64,000 bases of DNA from CAYSSJ01 sp964433675 (GTDB lineage Bacteria; Cloacimonadota; Cloacimonadia; Cloacimonadales; TCS61), in assembly GCA_964433675.1 (NCBI GenBank), contig CAYSSJ010000002.1:1-64000 (forward strand). Reading direction: 5' to 3'. Positions 32,146 through 41,323 of the stretch are shown here, piece after piece; position 1 is the stretch's first letter, and each line of letters starts with the position of its first letter. Made by a program: the position numbers and the translations under genes. The notes below the pieces were generated by a model. That model was given only the letters and a program-made list of their open reading frames with translations, searched no databases and was not told where the DNA came from.

Positions 32146-35103
32146 TTATTTATAAATGAATGAGATCCCTTTTCTACCGTCCATTTTTACCACAGTCGCA
32201 TGGTCGAGTTCCAGATGGATGCAATGTTCGGTTCGCTCTGTCACAGGTTGTTTTTTCAGCCATTCCCAGTTGATAAAATCCTCATCCGAATCGTATGGCA
32301 CGGTGAAATATCCTACATTCATAGAGATCAGGTTATGAAAGAAATGAGTTCCTTGCGAAGATTCTACCGAGAAACCTTCCAATCCGGTTTCTACGATGAT
32401 CTTCGCTTTGTTTATCTCGTGCCATTTCACCGGAATACCCAAGAATTTATCGCGCGAGCCCCATCTCCCCGGTCCGATCAGGATATACGGCACTTTGTCC
32501 TCTTTCATCTTTTCATTGAAATACGCTATCTCTCTTCTGATCTCTTCTGTTTTTATCCGGTCGAATTTTTCGGGATCTACAAAGACAATATCATTAATAT
32601 CGGAGATCACGCCGTTACCCATACCACTCTGAGTGTAGAGAAAGAGATCGTCCTTATCCAAATCATCCGAATCTATATAGATCTCTTCTGTGTTGATGGT
32701 CAGCGGTCTGATCTGCAACAGATAGAAAGTAGGATATTTTTTGTTTTTGGGATCTTTGTTCAGATCGACGGCAAATTCCAGTTCGACCGGTACACCCATA
32801 GCATTCTCACCGATCTCGAGGATCTCTCTGATTATTTTTGCAAGCGGAAAGTAATTGTATTTGAGCACATCAGCGAAGGTAAGCAGGCGGGGTCCTTTTC
32901 CTTGCAATCCATCTATGATACGATTGTTTTCATAATCCCACACCGAGACGAGGTGGTTGATAGTTCCGTGCGTTTCCGCATCTTTGAGTTTCAGATTTTT
33001 CAGGGTGCTGTTAACTTGCAGTTCAAATTCGGGATTGGTAGTGTCAATGGCATAAAACTTTTTTTGAGATTCCCGCATCAGCTCTTCGGGTGGGACGATC
33101 TCCATTTTTGGATAGACCGGACAGAATCGGAATATGCTCTCTCCTTCTACGACAGCCGTTCCTAAACCCAAAGCCAATGTACATATTCCATCACTGTTTT
33201 TCAGATAAGAGGTAGGATAGTAGTTGTAAGACTGAGCTACTCCGGAGATGTGTGGGTAGAAATATCCGGAGAAATTGTCTCCAACCGCCTCTTGGATGAT
33301 GACTGCCATTTTCTCTTCTTCCAGTTTATAGTTGATGCTTTCGATATAATTTTTGGCATTTTCCAGATAAACCGAGGCGAACACCAATTTGATAGCATTC
33401 ATCAGCTGTTCTGCTCTTTTCATCATATCGGGATGGTTATTGGGCAGCATATAGGTAAGATAGATACCTGCAAAAGGTTGGGATTGGGAATCTTCCAGCA
33501 ATCCGGACGACCTCACAGCCAAGGGATAATCTATCTTTTCCAGAAAATTACTGAGCATATTCATCAAACCGGGAGAGAGCGAACCATGCAGAAAAATCTC
33601 TTTGATCTCCGTATCACCTTTATCTCTGATCCATTCTCCGATATTCAAATTATCGATAAAATAATCGTATTCACTCGTACCGATGATAAAGGTTTTGGGT
33701 ATCTTTATCTTCACATCGGCAAATCTCTTTTCGAATTCCATGGAGACCAGCAGCGAATTCAGAAAAGCCAAGCCACGCCCTTTGCCACCGAGCGAACCTT
33801 CGCGCATCTGGATCACCACTTCCTCTGCACTCAAAAAGAGCGGATCATAATGGATGATCTTGCCACGATTTTTGGTCAGTCGCACTTCTTTGAACACATT
33901 TATCAGATAATCTCGCATCTCTGAGGTAGATTCAAAATCTTCCACATTGAAAGTTCTGACCCGTTTGGCGAAGATAAATTCACCGTGTGCAGTAAGCCAA
34001 GCGGAGAAACTGTTGTGTATCCCATGCCACTCCAGAGATTCATCGGGGATAACTTTTAGTAGTTCTTCAAATTCGGCTAATGTGCGGGCACGAGCGATCT
34101 CCTTACCATCTCTGCTTCTGAAGACAAAATCACCGAAACCGAGCTTCTCGATGATGAACCTTCTCAGATCATTCAGCAGTGTTTTGGAATTCTTATGTAG
34201 GAAGGATACCCCCAGTTTTTCCGCATCTTTTTTATTCTCGAGCTCTGAAGATTGCAAGAGGATCGGACATCCGACATGATGATATTGCAAATGCTTGATA
34301 AGCTTGACTCCTGCTTTGGGATGCTCTTTCCCTTTGTAATCGTAACGGATATCGGAGATAATGGCGATGATGTACTCTTTGTATTTCTCATAAATCTCCA
34401 GTGCTTCATCGAATGAATGGCAAAGGAGCACTTTGGGTCTACCCCGCATACGCAGACGTTTATTAACATCGTTTAGCTCTTCGGTTATCAATCTCTGAGT
34501 TTGCTTCAGGATCTCCGAATATAACAGCGGGTGAAAAACGGAATAGTAATGAATAGAATCTTCTACCAGCAGTATTACTCTGACCAGACCGACTTTGGTA
34601 TCGTTCTCCACATTCCATTTATCTTCCACATATTTTACCATCGAGAGGAATATCTTGCTGTCTCCATACCATACGAAGACATTGTCTATATATTTCATCT
34701 CATCGCTTCTCTTGTCTATCATGCCTACATCGCTGGAAACATTGAGAAGAAGCAGCACCGGTATCTCCGGATGCATATCTTTGATCTTGCGACTCAGTTT
34801 GTAAGGACTCATCTCCCCGATCCTCATCATCGTGATCACCAGATCGAATTTTTTGTCTTCCAAAAGATCTAATGCCTGTTCGCCGGTGGGCACACTGGTT
34901 ATGCGTGGTGCAGTACTAAGATTGAGCTGCATATATTCACCAAATATCTGTTCGGATAATCTGCCGTCCTGTTCAAAAATGAAAGCATCATAAAAAGTGG
35001 AAACCAATAAAATCTCCCTCACCCGATGCTTCATCAGATTATGAAAGTTATCCTCACCAAATTTGAATTTTGTATAATAATAGTTCAGTTCCTTTACATC
35101 CAT
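32146..35103 (-). CDS. PPDK_N-domain protein with intact-looking receiver domain (copy 2)
   Basis: A 985-residue protein, gaplessly alignable to the downstream paralogue over the first 450 residues. The second receiver-like domain keeps the classic pocket: E181-D182 (VEDS), D251 (IISDIR), S285/S286 and K304. It may therefore be phosphorylated, unlike its neighbour. The first receiver-like domain lacks the Asp. The PPDK_N signatures are GSLGGKGRGLAFLNS (436-450), AVRSSGLLEDSQSQPFAG (529-546) and LLQIRP (795-800); GPGRWG is at 877-882. No His-swivel or PEP barrel is present. It has a good promoter and ribosome-binding site (GGAGG) and is followed 11 bases later by copy 1, so the two form an operon. 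Confidence 0.87.
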   Translation of the reverse strand: MDVKELNYYYTKFKFGEDNFHNLMKHRVREILLVSTFYDAFIFEQDGRLSEQIFGEYMQLNLSTAPRITSVPTGEQALDLLEDKKFDLVITMMRIGEMSPYKLSRKIKDMHPEIPVLLLLNVSSDVGMIDKRSDEMKYIDNVFVWYGDSKIFLSMVKYVEDKWNVENDTKVGLVRVILLVEDSIHYYSVFHPLLYSEILKQTQRLITEELNDVNKRLRMRGRPKVLLCHSFDEALEIYEKYKEYIIAIISDIRYDYKGKEHPKAGVKLIKHLQYHHVGCPILLQSSELENKKDAEKLGVSFLHKNSKTLLNDLRRFIIEKLGFGDFVFRSRDGKEIARARTLAEFEELLKVIPDESLEWHGIHNSFSAWLTAHGEFIFAKRVRTFNVEDFESTSEMRDYLINVFKEVRLTKNRGKIIHYDPLFLSAEEVVIQMREGSLGGKGRGLAFLNSLLVSMEFEKRFADVKIKIPKTFIIGTSEYDYFIDNLNIGEWIRDKGDTEIKEIFLHGSLSPGLMNMLSNFLEKIDYPLAVRSSGLLEDSQSQPFAGIYLTYMLPNNHPDMMKRAEQLMNAIKLVFASVYLENAKNYIESINYKLEEEKMAVIIQEAVGDNFSGYFYPHISGVAQSYNYYPTSYLKNSDGICTLALGLGTAVVEGESIFRFCPVYPKMEIVPPEELMRESQKKFYAIDTTNPEFELQVNSTLKNLKLKDAETHGTINHLVSVWDYENNRIIDGLQGKGPRLLTFADVLKYNYFPLAKIIREILEIGENAMGVPVELEFAVDLNKDPKNKKYPTFYLLQIRPLTINTEEIYIDSDDLDKDDLFLYTQSGMGNGVISDINDIVFVDPEKFDRIKTEEIRREIAYFNEKMKEDKVPYILIGPGRWGSRDKFLGIPVKWHEINKAKIIVETGLEGFSVESSQGTHFFHNLISMNVGYFTVPYDSDEDFINWEWLKKQPVTERTEHCIHLELDHATVVKMDGRKGISFIYK

Positions 35104-35131
35104 CTTCCCTCCAATATCTCTATATTAAGAT

Positions 35132-35161
35132 ATAATACTGACAAGTTGCTATTCTTGTCAA
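35132..35161 (-). promoter_or_regulatory. Promoter of the PPDK_N gene pair
   Basis: On the minus strand TTGACA (35161-35156) and TATTAT (35137-35132) are 18 bases apart and lie 29-58 bases before the start at 35103. A GGAGG ribosome-binding site is at 35112-35108. Confidence 0.6.
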
Positions 35162-35290
35162 GAATTCAAATTATCATCATGTTTTGCAAAACTATCTGCC
35201 AATATGACAGAAACGTACGGAATCGGTAATTTTGCTTGACAGCTACCGCCTTTCTCAGAGAAAAAATTATTTCAAAAAAAGGATGATAGT

Positions 35291-36844
35291 ATGAGAGTAG
35301 TGAAAATAATTATTGGATCGGTACTGATATTTCTGGCTACAGGTTTGTCTGCCTTGAGGCAAGCAGATATGAGCTGGACAAGTCCTGAGATAAAATCGAA
35401 GGTAAATCTAACTTTTGTGCAGGACTATATCGAAGAATCCGAAATCCTGCTTCCCAAGTTACCAACTATCAGAAAGGGATCTTCTCTATCCTTTGCATTA
35501 AGCTCATTTAACCGGTTTAAGCATTCATTTCAAAACTTTGTAGGCAAATCCGAGCCAGATAATCTCTTTTTCAGATACGATACTACCCAAAACAGACTCA
35601 GCCCGCACCGACCGGTAAGATCCAGCCTGCTCATGCGCTTGCATAGCGGTTTCGAATCCCAATTTTCCACTTCCGATTATGAAAATGTTTTCCTTTATAA
35701 CGGTATCTATATATCCGGGACAGTGGAAGATAATCTCCAATTCTATACTTATTGGTGGGATGGGCACTTCAGAGGAGATCACGAATATGCTCTGCAATCT
35801 TCACCGATAGTAAGAGGTTGGTACAAAAGTCCCAAACATCATGGACGGTTATACATGAACGAGCTTTGGGCAAAATTATCATATGTCTCTCCGCATGCCA
35901 AATTGTCTGTCGGTAGAAGCAGACATGAGATTGGCAGCAATATCGGCGGTAGCATCATTCTGAACAATGAAAGTACAAACTACGGTTATTTTAGTGCGGA
36001 ATTCGCATTGGGTCATTTCGAGCTTTCGCTTCTGCATGCCACTTTGATACCGGACAGTACTTTAGCTGAGATGGAAGATTATTCACTCTATTATGCCAAT
36101 ATGCTGTATGATAACAAATATCTCGTTACCCATAAATTGGACTGGTATCCATCTGACAAATTGCATTTATTTGCCGGTGAAGTAATAACTTACGGAAACA
36201 GATCCTTAGATATTAACTACCTAATCCCGCACACTTTCTGGCGTATCATCGAGCATCGGCAACATGATAGAGACAAGGTAATGATCTACTCCGGGATGAC
36301 TTATAAAGCGAATGAGAATTGGACTATTTACGGAAACTTTTCTCTCGATGATTTTAGTAGTTCCGAGATCTTCGGTAATTGGTGGGGAAATAAATATGCT
36401 ATTCAGATCGGAAATGCATTTAAGCTCAAAGATATCCGAACTGTCTTCGAATTCACTGCCGTGCGCCCTTGGATGTACACTCATAAGACACTCACAACGA
36501 AATACACCCACGACTCTATTGCACTCGGTTTTCCAGCAGGTGCAAATTTGATCCAATTTGCCAACGAAATGAATATCCCCATCTCGGCTGCATTATCTTT
36601 GGATATTCTCAATTCATTCACAAGACAGGGTAGTCTGGGAGCTGATCCGCATGAAAACTATGCTGACAGACCAAAGGATACTGCTAACTGGCTGGAAGGT
36701 GAGAAACATAATTACTGGCAGACTACGGTTGCTGCCACCTGTATCCTCTCGCCCCATCATCGTTTCAAGATCGGATACTCTTACAATGAGTTCATGCCGG
36801 GTTATCGTAATCGGCTCTTCCTTGCCTATCAAGCGAGTTATTGA
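35291..36844 (+). CDS. Outer-membrane beta-barrel protein, Wzi/capsule-assembly-like
   Basis: A 517-residue exported protein with an N-terminal signal (residues 1-21, ending near TGLSA). The body is rich in alternating aromatic/polar beta strands and ends in ...LAYQASY, as expected for an outer-membrane barrel. LDINYLIPHTFWRIIEHRQHDRDKV (about 299-323) recalls the Wzi family of capsule-surface assembly proteins; this is a tentative family call. It overlaps the next gene (TGATG), a glycosyltransferase, so a role in surface polysaccharide attachment is reasonable. Confidence 0.65.
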   Translation: MRVVKIIIGSVLIFLATGLSALRQADMSWTSPEIKSKVNLTFVQDYIEESEILLPKLPTIRKGSSLSFALSSFNRFKHSFQNFVGKSEPDNLFFRYDTTQNRLSPHRPVRSSLLMRLHSGFESQFSTSDYENVFLYNGIYISGTVEDNLQFYTYWWDGHFRGDHEYALQSSPIVRGWYKSPKHHGRLYMNELWAKLSYVSPHAKLSVGRSRHEIGSNIGGSIILNNESTNYGYFSAEFALGHFELSLLHATLIPDSTLAEMEDYSLYYANMLYDNKYLVTHKLDWYPSDKLHLFAGEVITYGNRSLDINYLIPHTFWRIIEHRQHDRDKVMIYSGMTYKANENWTIYGNFSLDDFSSSEIFGNWWGNKYAIQIGNAFKLKDIRTVFEFTAVRPWMYTHKTLTTKYTHDSIALGFPAGANLIQFANEMNIPISAALSLDILNSFTRQGSLGADPHENYADRPKDTANWLEGEKHNYWQTTVAATCILSPHHRFKIGYSYNEFMPGYRNRLFLAYQASY

Positions 36845-37872
36845 TGATCTTTTTCTTTTACCTTATAAACGCTTTTATCTTATTGCTGGCAGTAGGTGTG
36901 CTGTTGAACAAAGCCGGAAAAGAGAAACAACTATCTTTTTCCATAATAGTTCCCTTCAGAAATGAAGAAAGCAACTTATCTGCATTATTCTCTGCTCTGA
37001 TGCAAATTGATTACTCGGTTGAACTATTCGAAATTCTGCTGATAGATGACAACTCTACTGACAATTCCGCTGCTTTAGCCAAACAATTTGCAGATAAACA
37101 CTCGCATATACATTTCTTTAGCTTGGAATTTGAAACAGGTGAATTGGGTAAAAAAGCAGCACTCACACTGGGAGCAGAAAAAGCTCAGAATGAGTTTATC
37201 GTCTTTACCGATGCTGATTGTCAACCTCCATCAACTTGGTTGCGAAATTACACCCGTTTTATTGATCAAAAGACAGGAATGGTTGTCGGTTATAAAACCC
37301 AAAATGAAAAAAAATTGTTTTCACGTTTTATTTTGCAAGCTTCTGCCGCCATTAATTCAGCTACTATTGGACTTCATTGGCCCTTCGGTGCTACCGGTAG
37401 CAATATTGTTCTCAGAAAATCAGCTTTTGTAGAAGTAGGTGGGTTTCATAAGGTTAAGCATCATATAGCCGGTGATGATATGCTGATGGTAAAATTGATC
37501 AATAAAACCAAATGGAAAATCAGATACAATTATCTCGATAGTGTGCAGACTAGTTCGTTAACTACTCAAAAAAAGGTTTATGAACAACAGAAGAGAAAAT
37601 TTAGCAAACTTCATATGTACTCTTTCGCTTTCTTAATAGTAGCCCTGATAATGTTATTCTATTTCGTCAGTTTACCGTTTTACATTATACAAAACAATGA
37701 TTTCATCATTCTGATTACATATACAATTGCGCTTTTATTATTTTGGCTAGCTTTTTTGTATAAACACAAAGAGCGGTTTTATATGATTCATATTATCTAT
37801 CTTCTCATTTATCCCTATTATGTCATGATATTTTCAGCTTTGGGGTATGTTTTCGGTTGGAAATGGAAATGA
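36844..37872 (+). CDS. Membrane-associated family 2 glycosyltransferase
   Basis: A 342-residue glycosyltransferase starting at ATG 36844, which overlaps the previous stop (TGATG). One N-terminal hydrophobic helix is followed by the GT-A catalytic domain: IIVPFRNEESNL, LIDDNSTDNS and DADCQP (the DxD). An acceptor region with GATGSNIVLRKSAF and AGDDMLMVKL comes next, and about three C-terminal membrane helices finish the protein. This layout is common in polyisoprenyl- or diacylglycerol-linked sugar synthases. Donor and acceptor are unknown. Confidence 0.88.
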   Translation: MIFFFYLINAFILLLAVGVLLNKAGKEKQLSFSIIVPFRNEESNLSALFSALMQIDYSVELFEILLIDDNSTDNSAALAKQFADKHSHIHFFSLEFETGELGKKAALTLGAEKAQNEFIVFTDADCQPPSTWLRNYTRFIDQKTGMVVGYKTQNEKKLFSRFILQASAAINSATIGLHWPFGATGSNIVLRKSAFVEVGGFHKVKHHIAGDDMLMVKLINKTKWKIRYNYLDSVQTSSLTTQKKVYEQQKRKFSKLHMYSFAFLIVALIMLFYFVSLPFYIIQNNDFIILITYTIALLLFWLAFLYKHKERFYMIHIIYLLIYPYYVMIFSALGYVFGWKWK

Positions 37873-38768
37873 AATTTAGCGATAACAAAAGCGCTTGGTT
37901 GATTCTCAAAAGAACAGTGATAGTAATAATTACAGTATCGCTCCTTTATCTGATTTTCAGACAGATAGAACTCATTGAAATACTCAAACATCTAAGAAAT
38001 ATTTCTCCCTTTATACTATCAATAATTCTAATTACTGCTATCATCAAAACCTGCTTTGAGATAAGAAACTGGTACACCTATGTCATCATCTTAGCCAATG
38101 TGAAACCGAGTATATCAGAAACAGTTCGCTCACATCTAATCGGAAGAGCGCTACAATTGGCTTTCCCCGGCGGATATGGTGTGGTTGGGAAAGCTCTGTT
38201 TATCAACAATTCCAAAAAAAAATCTTTAGTCTCGATTGGAATTGAGAAATTTTTCCAATCTTGGTTGATTTTTCTTTTTGCTTCTATTGCCGGTTTTTTT
38301 TATTTTCACAATATTTCAGTAATTATTAGACTATCAGTCTTATTGTTGGTGTTGATAGCTCCATTGTTGGTATACTACCTCAAATTTATCTTCAAACGAA
38401 AAGACCAATACTTCAAGAAATACGTTTCATATATTCCCGAAATTGGGCTGATTCAACTGTTTTATATGTTAATTACAATTTCCCAGTATTATTTGATATT
38501 GAACCAAATCGGCAATATTTCTTTTTATCACACTTTCATCTCTGTGCCATTGATCCTGTTTGCCAATACAATTCCGATAACTTATGGTGGCTTGGGGCTT
38601 AGAGAAGCCTTTGCAATTACAGTTTTACAAAGATATGCCTATGAACCTTCCCAAGCTGTTACTGCATCTCTCACGATTTTTTTCATCAATACTGTTCTTC
38701 CCTCACTTGTCGGTGCCATCATGCTGATGTTCCACAAAAAAAAGCCCCACCTAAATAGCGGGGCTTAG
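37869..38768 (+). CDS. Flippase-like (LPG synthase TM / UPF0104) membrane protein
   Basis: A 299-residue integral membrane protein with about eight helices, of the lysylphosphatidylglycerol-synthase TM / YbhN / AglD superfamily. Recognisable elements are FPGGYGVVGKALF (about 98-110 from this start) and the C-terminal TYGGLGLREAFA. I prefer ATG 37869, which overlaps the upstream stop as ATGA, over an ATG two codons earlier. Such proteins often accompany glycosyltransferases and are thought to move lipid-linked sugars. The stop codon lies inside a bidirectional terminator hairpin. Confidence 0.85.
   Translation: MKFSDNKSAWLILKRTVIVIITVSLLYLIFRQIELIEILKHLRNISPFILSIILITAIIKTCFEIRNWYTYVIILANVKPSISETVRSHLIGRALQLAFPGGYGVVGKALFINNSKKKSLVSIGIEKFFQSWLIFLFASIAGFFYFHNISVIIRLSVLLLVLIAPLLVYYLKFIFKRKDQYFKKYVSYIPEIGLIQLFYMLITISQYYLILNQIGNISFYHTFISVPLILFANTIPITYGGLGLREAFAITVLQRYAYEPSQAVTASLTIFFINTVLPSLVGAIMLMFHKKKPHLNSGA
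38742..38766. terminator. Bidirectional terminator between convergent genes
   Basis: Stem AAGCCCC / GGGGCTT (38742-38748 / 38760-38766) with an 11-base loop. On the minus strand it runs into eight Ts, making a strong terminator for the porin-like gene ending at 38780. On the plus strand its right arm contains the end of the flippase-like gene. Confidence 0.9.
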
Positions 38769-38779
38769 TTTATAGATCT

Positions 38780-39685
38780 TTAGAATAGATATCCTAACTG
38801 AACAGTCAGGCTATCATCGAAATCATCATGCGAATCCATATTATATTCTATCTTGAAATAGGAATTTTCATAGGATTCGAAGTTTATACCGACAAGAATA
38901 TTATTCTCTTCCTGATGTTCTCTGGTCACATAACCTACATAAGGTCTGAACAGACCATAGAGAACTCTACCGAACCTCTTGCTCACATAGGGCATCTCGA
39001 ATCCGGGAGCATGGCTGATTAGTGCATAGAAGTCGTAATCATCGAATTCTTTGGCAGAGCCTGTCACACTCTCCAGTTGGAGGGCAAGATTTAATACACC
39101 GAAGGCAGTCACTTCTGCATCGAGAGCAGCTTGCCAATTTCTGTTATCAGAACTTCTGAAATCTTCCCAGCGAGCCGAAGCTCCGATATTTACATTTTCA
39201 GTTTGAACTAAATAACCTTTGCCGCCAACATCCCAAGATCCGGATAATGGCATACCTGCGTAGAGATCAAATTCTAAAAACAGTAATTCGTTATTATACA
39301 CACCCAGCCATTCTGTTGGCGCTGTGTATAGTCTATGGATAGTCATAGTGTTCGAACCTTTGGCAGATAAGAGTCTTCCAAAAGGCATCGGTTGTTTACC
39401 AAGATGGAGATCACCCAATCCCCAGAGATCAAAATGTTTCCAAGCATGGGATATCTTCACTCCACCTTGACCTTCCAATCTGCTGGAATGGTCATCGATA
39501 ATATCGGTTAGATTGAGATCAACACGCCAATCTTCTCCCTGCCACCAGAGGTTTAGCATGTTCAGATACATACCTCTTCCCTGTGGCTGTCCATCTTGAA
39601 TCATCGACAGATTTACACTGACCTCATGACTTGCCAGAATGGAAAATGTCATTACCATAACGAGAATCAAAAAAGTTTTTTTCAT
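38780..39685 (-). CDS. Porin-like outer-membrane beta-barrel protein
   Basis: A 301-residue exported protein starting at ATG 39685, four bases after AGGAGAG; upstream in-frame ATGs lack a binding site. Signal peptide residues 1-18 (MKKTFLILVMVMTFSILA) are followed by amphipathic strands and a terminal ...LTVQLGYLF, with aromatic C-terminal Phe typical of outer-membrane barrel insertion signals. A segment HLGKQPMPFGRLLS resembles phosphate- or carbohydrate-selective porins, but no firm family is assigned. It has its own promoter and terminator. Confidence 0.75.
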   Translation of the reverse strand: MKKTFLILVMVMTFSILASHEVSVNLSMIQDGQPQGRGMYLNMLNLWWQGEDWRVDLNLTDIIDDHSSRLEGQGGVKISHAWKHFDLWGLGDLHLGKQPMPFGRLLSAKGSNTMTIHRLYTAPTEWLGVYNNELLFLEFDLYAGMPLSGSWDVGGKGYLVQTENVNIGASARWEDFRSSDNRNWQAALDAEVTAFGVLNLALQLESVTGSAKEFDDYDFYALISHAPGFEMPYVSKRFGRVLYGLFRPYVGYVTREHQEENNILVGINFESYENSYFKIEYNMDSHDDFDDSLTVQLGYLF

Positions 39686-39741
39686 ACCTCTCTCCTTTAT
39701 TGTTTTGTTGTACACATATTTACTGCTATTATCTGAGCGCA

Positions 39742-39770
39742 CTAATAAATTTCTCACTAATAAATGTCAA
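39742..39770 (-). promoter_or_regulatory. Promoter of the porin-like gene, abutting the upstream terminator
   Basis: On the minus strand TTGACA (39770-39765) and TATTAG (39747-39742) are 17 bases apart. The -35 box begins one base after the T-run of the preceding gene's terminator, an economical stop-start arrangement. Confidence 0.5.
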
Positions 39771-39803
39771 GAAAAAAAACTCCGCAGGTGAATTTTGCGG
39801 AGT
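39771..39803 (-). terminator. Rho-independent terminator of the FadL-like gene
   Basis: Stem ACTCCGCA / TGCGGAGT (39779-39803, 9-base loop) is followed on the minus strand by eight Ts. It lies 28 bases after the stop of the FadL-like gene. Confidence 0.92.
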
Positions 39804-39830
39804 TTTTGTTTACTAAATCTACGAAAAACA

Positions 39831-41186
39831 TTATCTAAACAGCTTCCAATCGAAACCGAAACCAAAAGCTAAAGATTCTTTTTGATATTCTTCTTCGGCA
39901 TAAATGTTCCCTTCTTCATCATAAAGAGTTTTATCGGTATCGGTATATTTTGTATAGATAAAACCGATATTGAAGTCCACAGTCGGAGACAGCATAAACT
40001 TTCCACCCAAAGCACCGGAATTGGAACTGAGGATAAAGTCCATATCACTGTTATACTGTTCTTCCACTCCCATAGCAGTGTGCAAATATCCCGAGCTTAA
40101 AGTTATCATCTCATTCACTACATATTCCAAGCCAAAACCTAATTCATAGCTATTGGTATCGATAAGCTCTTCTCTACCATCCCAATCTACATCTTTATCG
40201 AAATAATAATGCAGAGAAGTGGAAAGCGTCAGCATCGGCAGAGCTTTGTATGATACACCCATAGCTAATAGCGCGGGGATATCGGCACTTGTCTTCTCAC
40301 CATCGGGAAACATACCGACATCATCTTTGGTTGTGTCGTTTTCCAATTCCAACGGAGTCTTGAATTCATATTTCAAGCCAATATTCAATTGTTCGTTTGG
40401 TGAGAAGTTAAATCCGAAGATAGGAGAAAACCCGGAGCCGGTTTGTTTGGCATCCACTTCTTTATCTGCTACCTGAGCAGCCTGAGCTTCCATGCCGGCA
40501 GCCATGAAAAAATCATAAGCAAGCATCATTTCACCTTCAGGATTGATTTGTGGATGTTGGGGATCGATCATCACATCTTTGATATAGCCGTCGTAATCAT
40601 TTTGAGCATAGATAAATCTTCCTCCCAAATAGGTAGAGAACATAGGATTCATCTCATAGGTTATGCCGGTCTGAAATCCCCAGTAAACCGAACTACCCTC
40701 AAAATAAAGATCCACATCATAATTATTGGTCGGGATCCCCTGCTGCGTAAGCATAGTGGGCAGACCGGAGATATCGATCTCGAAAGAGGGTAAGCCCTTC
40801 GCATACTCGGCGCTGCCACCTCCACCAAGCGGATTCATCCCAATAGAATAAACAAAACTGCCTTGTTTGTAGGCTGCATAGATCCCCGGAAATAGCGGCG
40901 CGGAGACATCTCCGTTATACTCGTTGCTGTTCAACAATGGATAATCATTGTTAATCGTCTCATCCTGTACGATAGTTTGGTTGTTGAAAGAAAAATAAAA
41001 ACCGTCATAACCCAGTTTTGCTAAGCCAGCCGGATTATAGTACACAGCATCAATATCTGTGGATGCAATTCGCGATAGCATACGTGTGTAAGCAGCACTA
41101 TGATTAGTGTTCGTTACTATACCACCGGCAAAACTCAAAGTTACAATAAACATCAACATACTTAAGACCAAAATAATTCTCTTCAT
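39831..41186 (-). CDS. FadL/OmpP1/TodX-type outer-membrane transporter
   Basis: A 451-residue outer-membrane protein, started at ATG 41186, five bases after AAGGAG. Residues 1-21 form a signal peptide (ending SFAGG). The mature N-terminus with NHSAAYTRMLSR and DIDAVYYNPAGLAKLGYDGFY is the FadL-family hatch signature (YNPAGLA). The C-terminal strand ends FGFGFDWKLFR. Such proteins import hydrophobic compounds such as fatty acids or aromatics; the substrate here is unknown. It is monocistronic, with a strong terminator. Confidence 0.88.
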   Translation of the reverse strand: MKRIILVLSMLMFIVTLSFAGGIVTNTNHSAAYTRMLSRIASTDIDAVYYNPAGLAKLGYDGFYFSFNNQTIVQDETINNDYPLLNSNEYNGDVSAPLFPGIYAAYKQGSFVYSIGMNPLGGGGSAEYAKGLPSFEIDISGLPTMLTQQGIPTNNYDVDLYFEGSSVYWGFQTGITYEMNPMFSTYLGGRFIYAQNDYDGYIKDVMIDPQHPQINPEGEMMLAYDFFMAAGMEAQAAQVADKEVDAKQTGSGFSPIFGFNFSPNEQLNIGLKYEFKTPLELENDTTKDDVGMFPDGEKTSADIPALLAMGVSYKALPMLTLSTSLHYYFDKDVDWDGREELIDTNSYELGFGLEYVVNEMITLSSGYLHTAMGVEEQYNSDMDFILSSNSGALGGKFMLSPTVDFNIGFIYTKYTDTDKTLYDEEGNIYAEEEYQKESLAFGFGFDWKLFR

Positions 41187-41323
41187 ACTCACTCCTTTTT
41201 TCATAGTCTTATGTATAAATGATCAATCTTATTCTGAAGGTCAAGTATAATTTGTATATTTACTATAATTTATGTAATAATTCCGTACTGGGGAAACATC
41301 CCATCTTCTTATTATATAATGGT

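Noticed and set aside
32200..33165. 321-codon plus-strand open frame opposite the second PPDK_N gene
   Set aside because: Mirror of the real coding strand; amino-acid content is odd (rich in F, H, Q) and no motif is recognisable.
35236..35270. Promoter for the Wzi-like gene from a TTGACA at 35236
   Set aside because: No acceptable -10 sequence lies 15-19 bases downstream.
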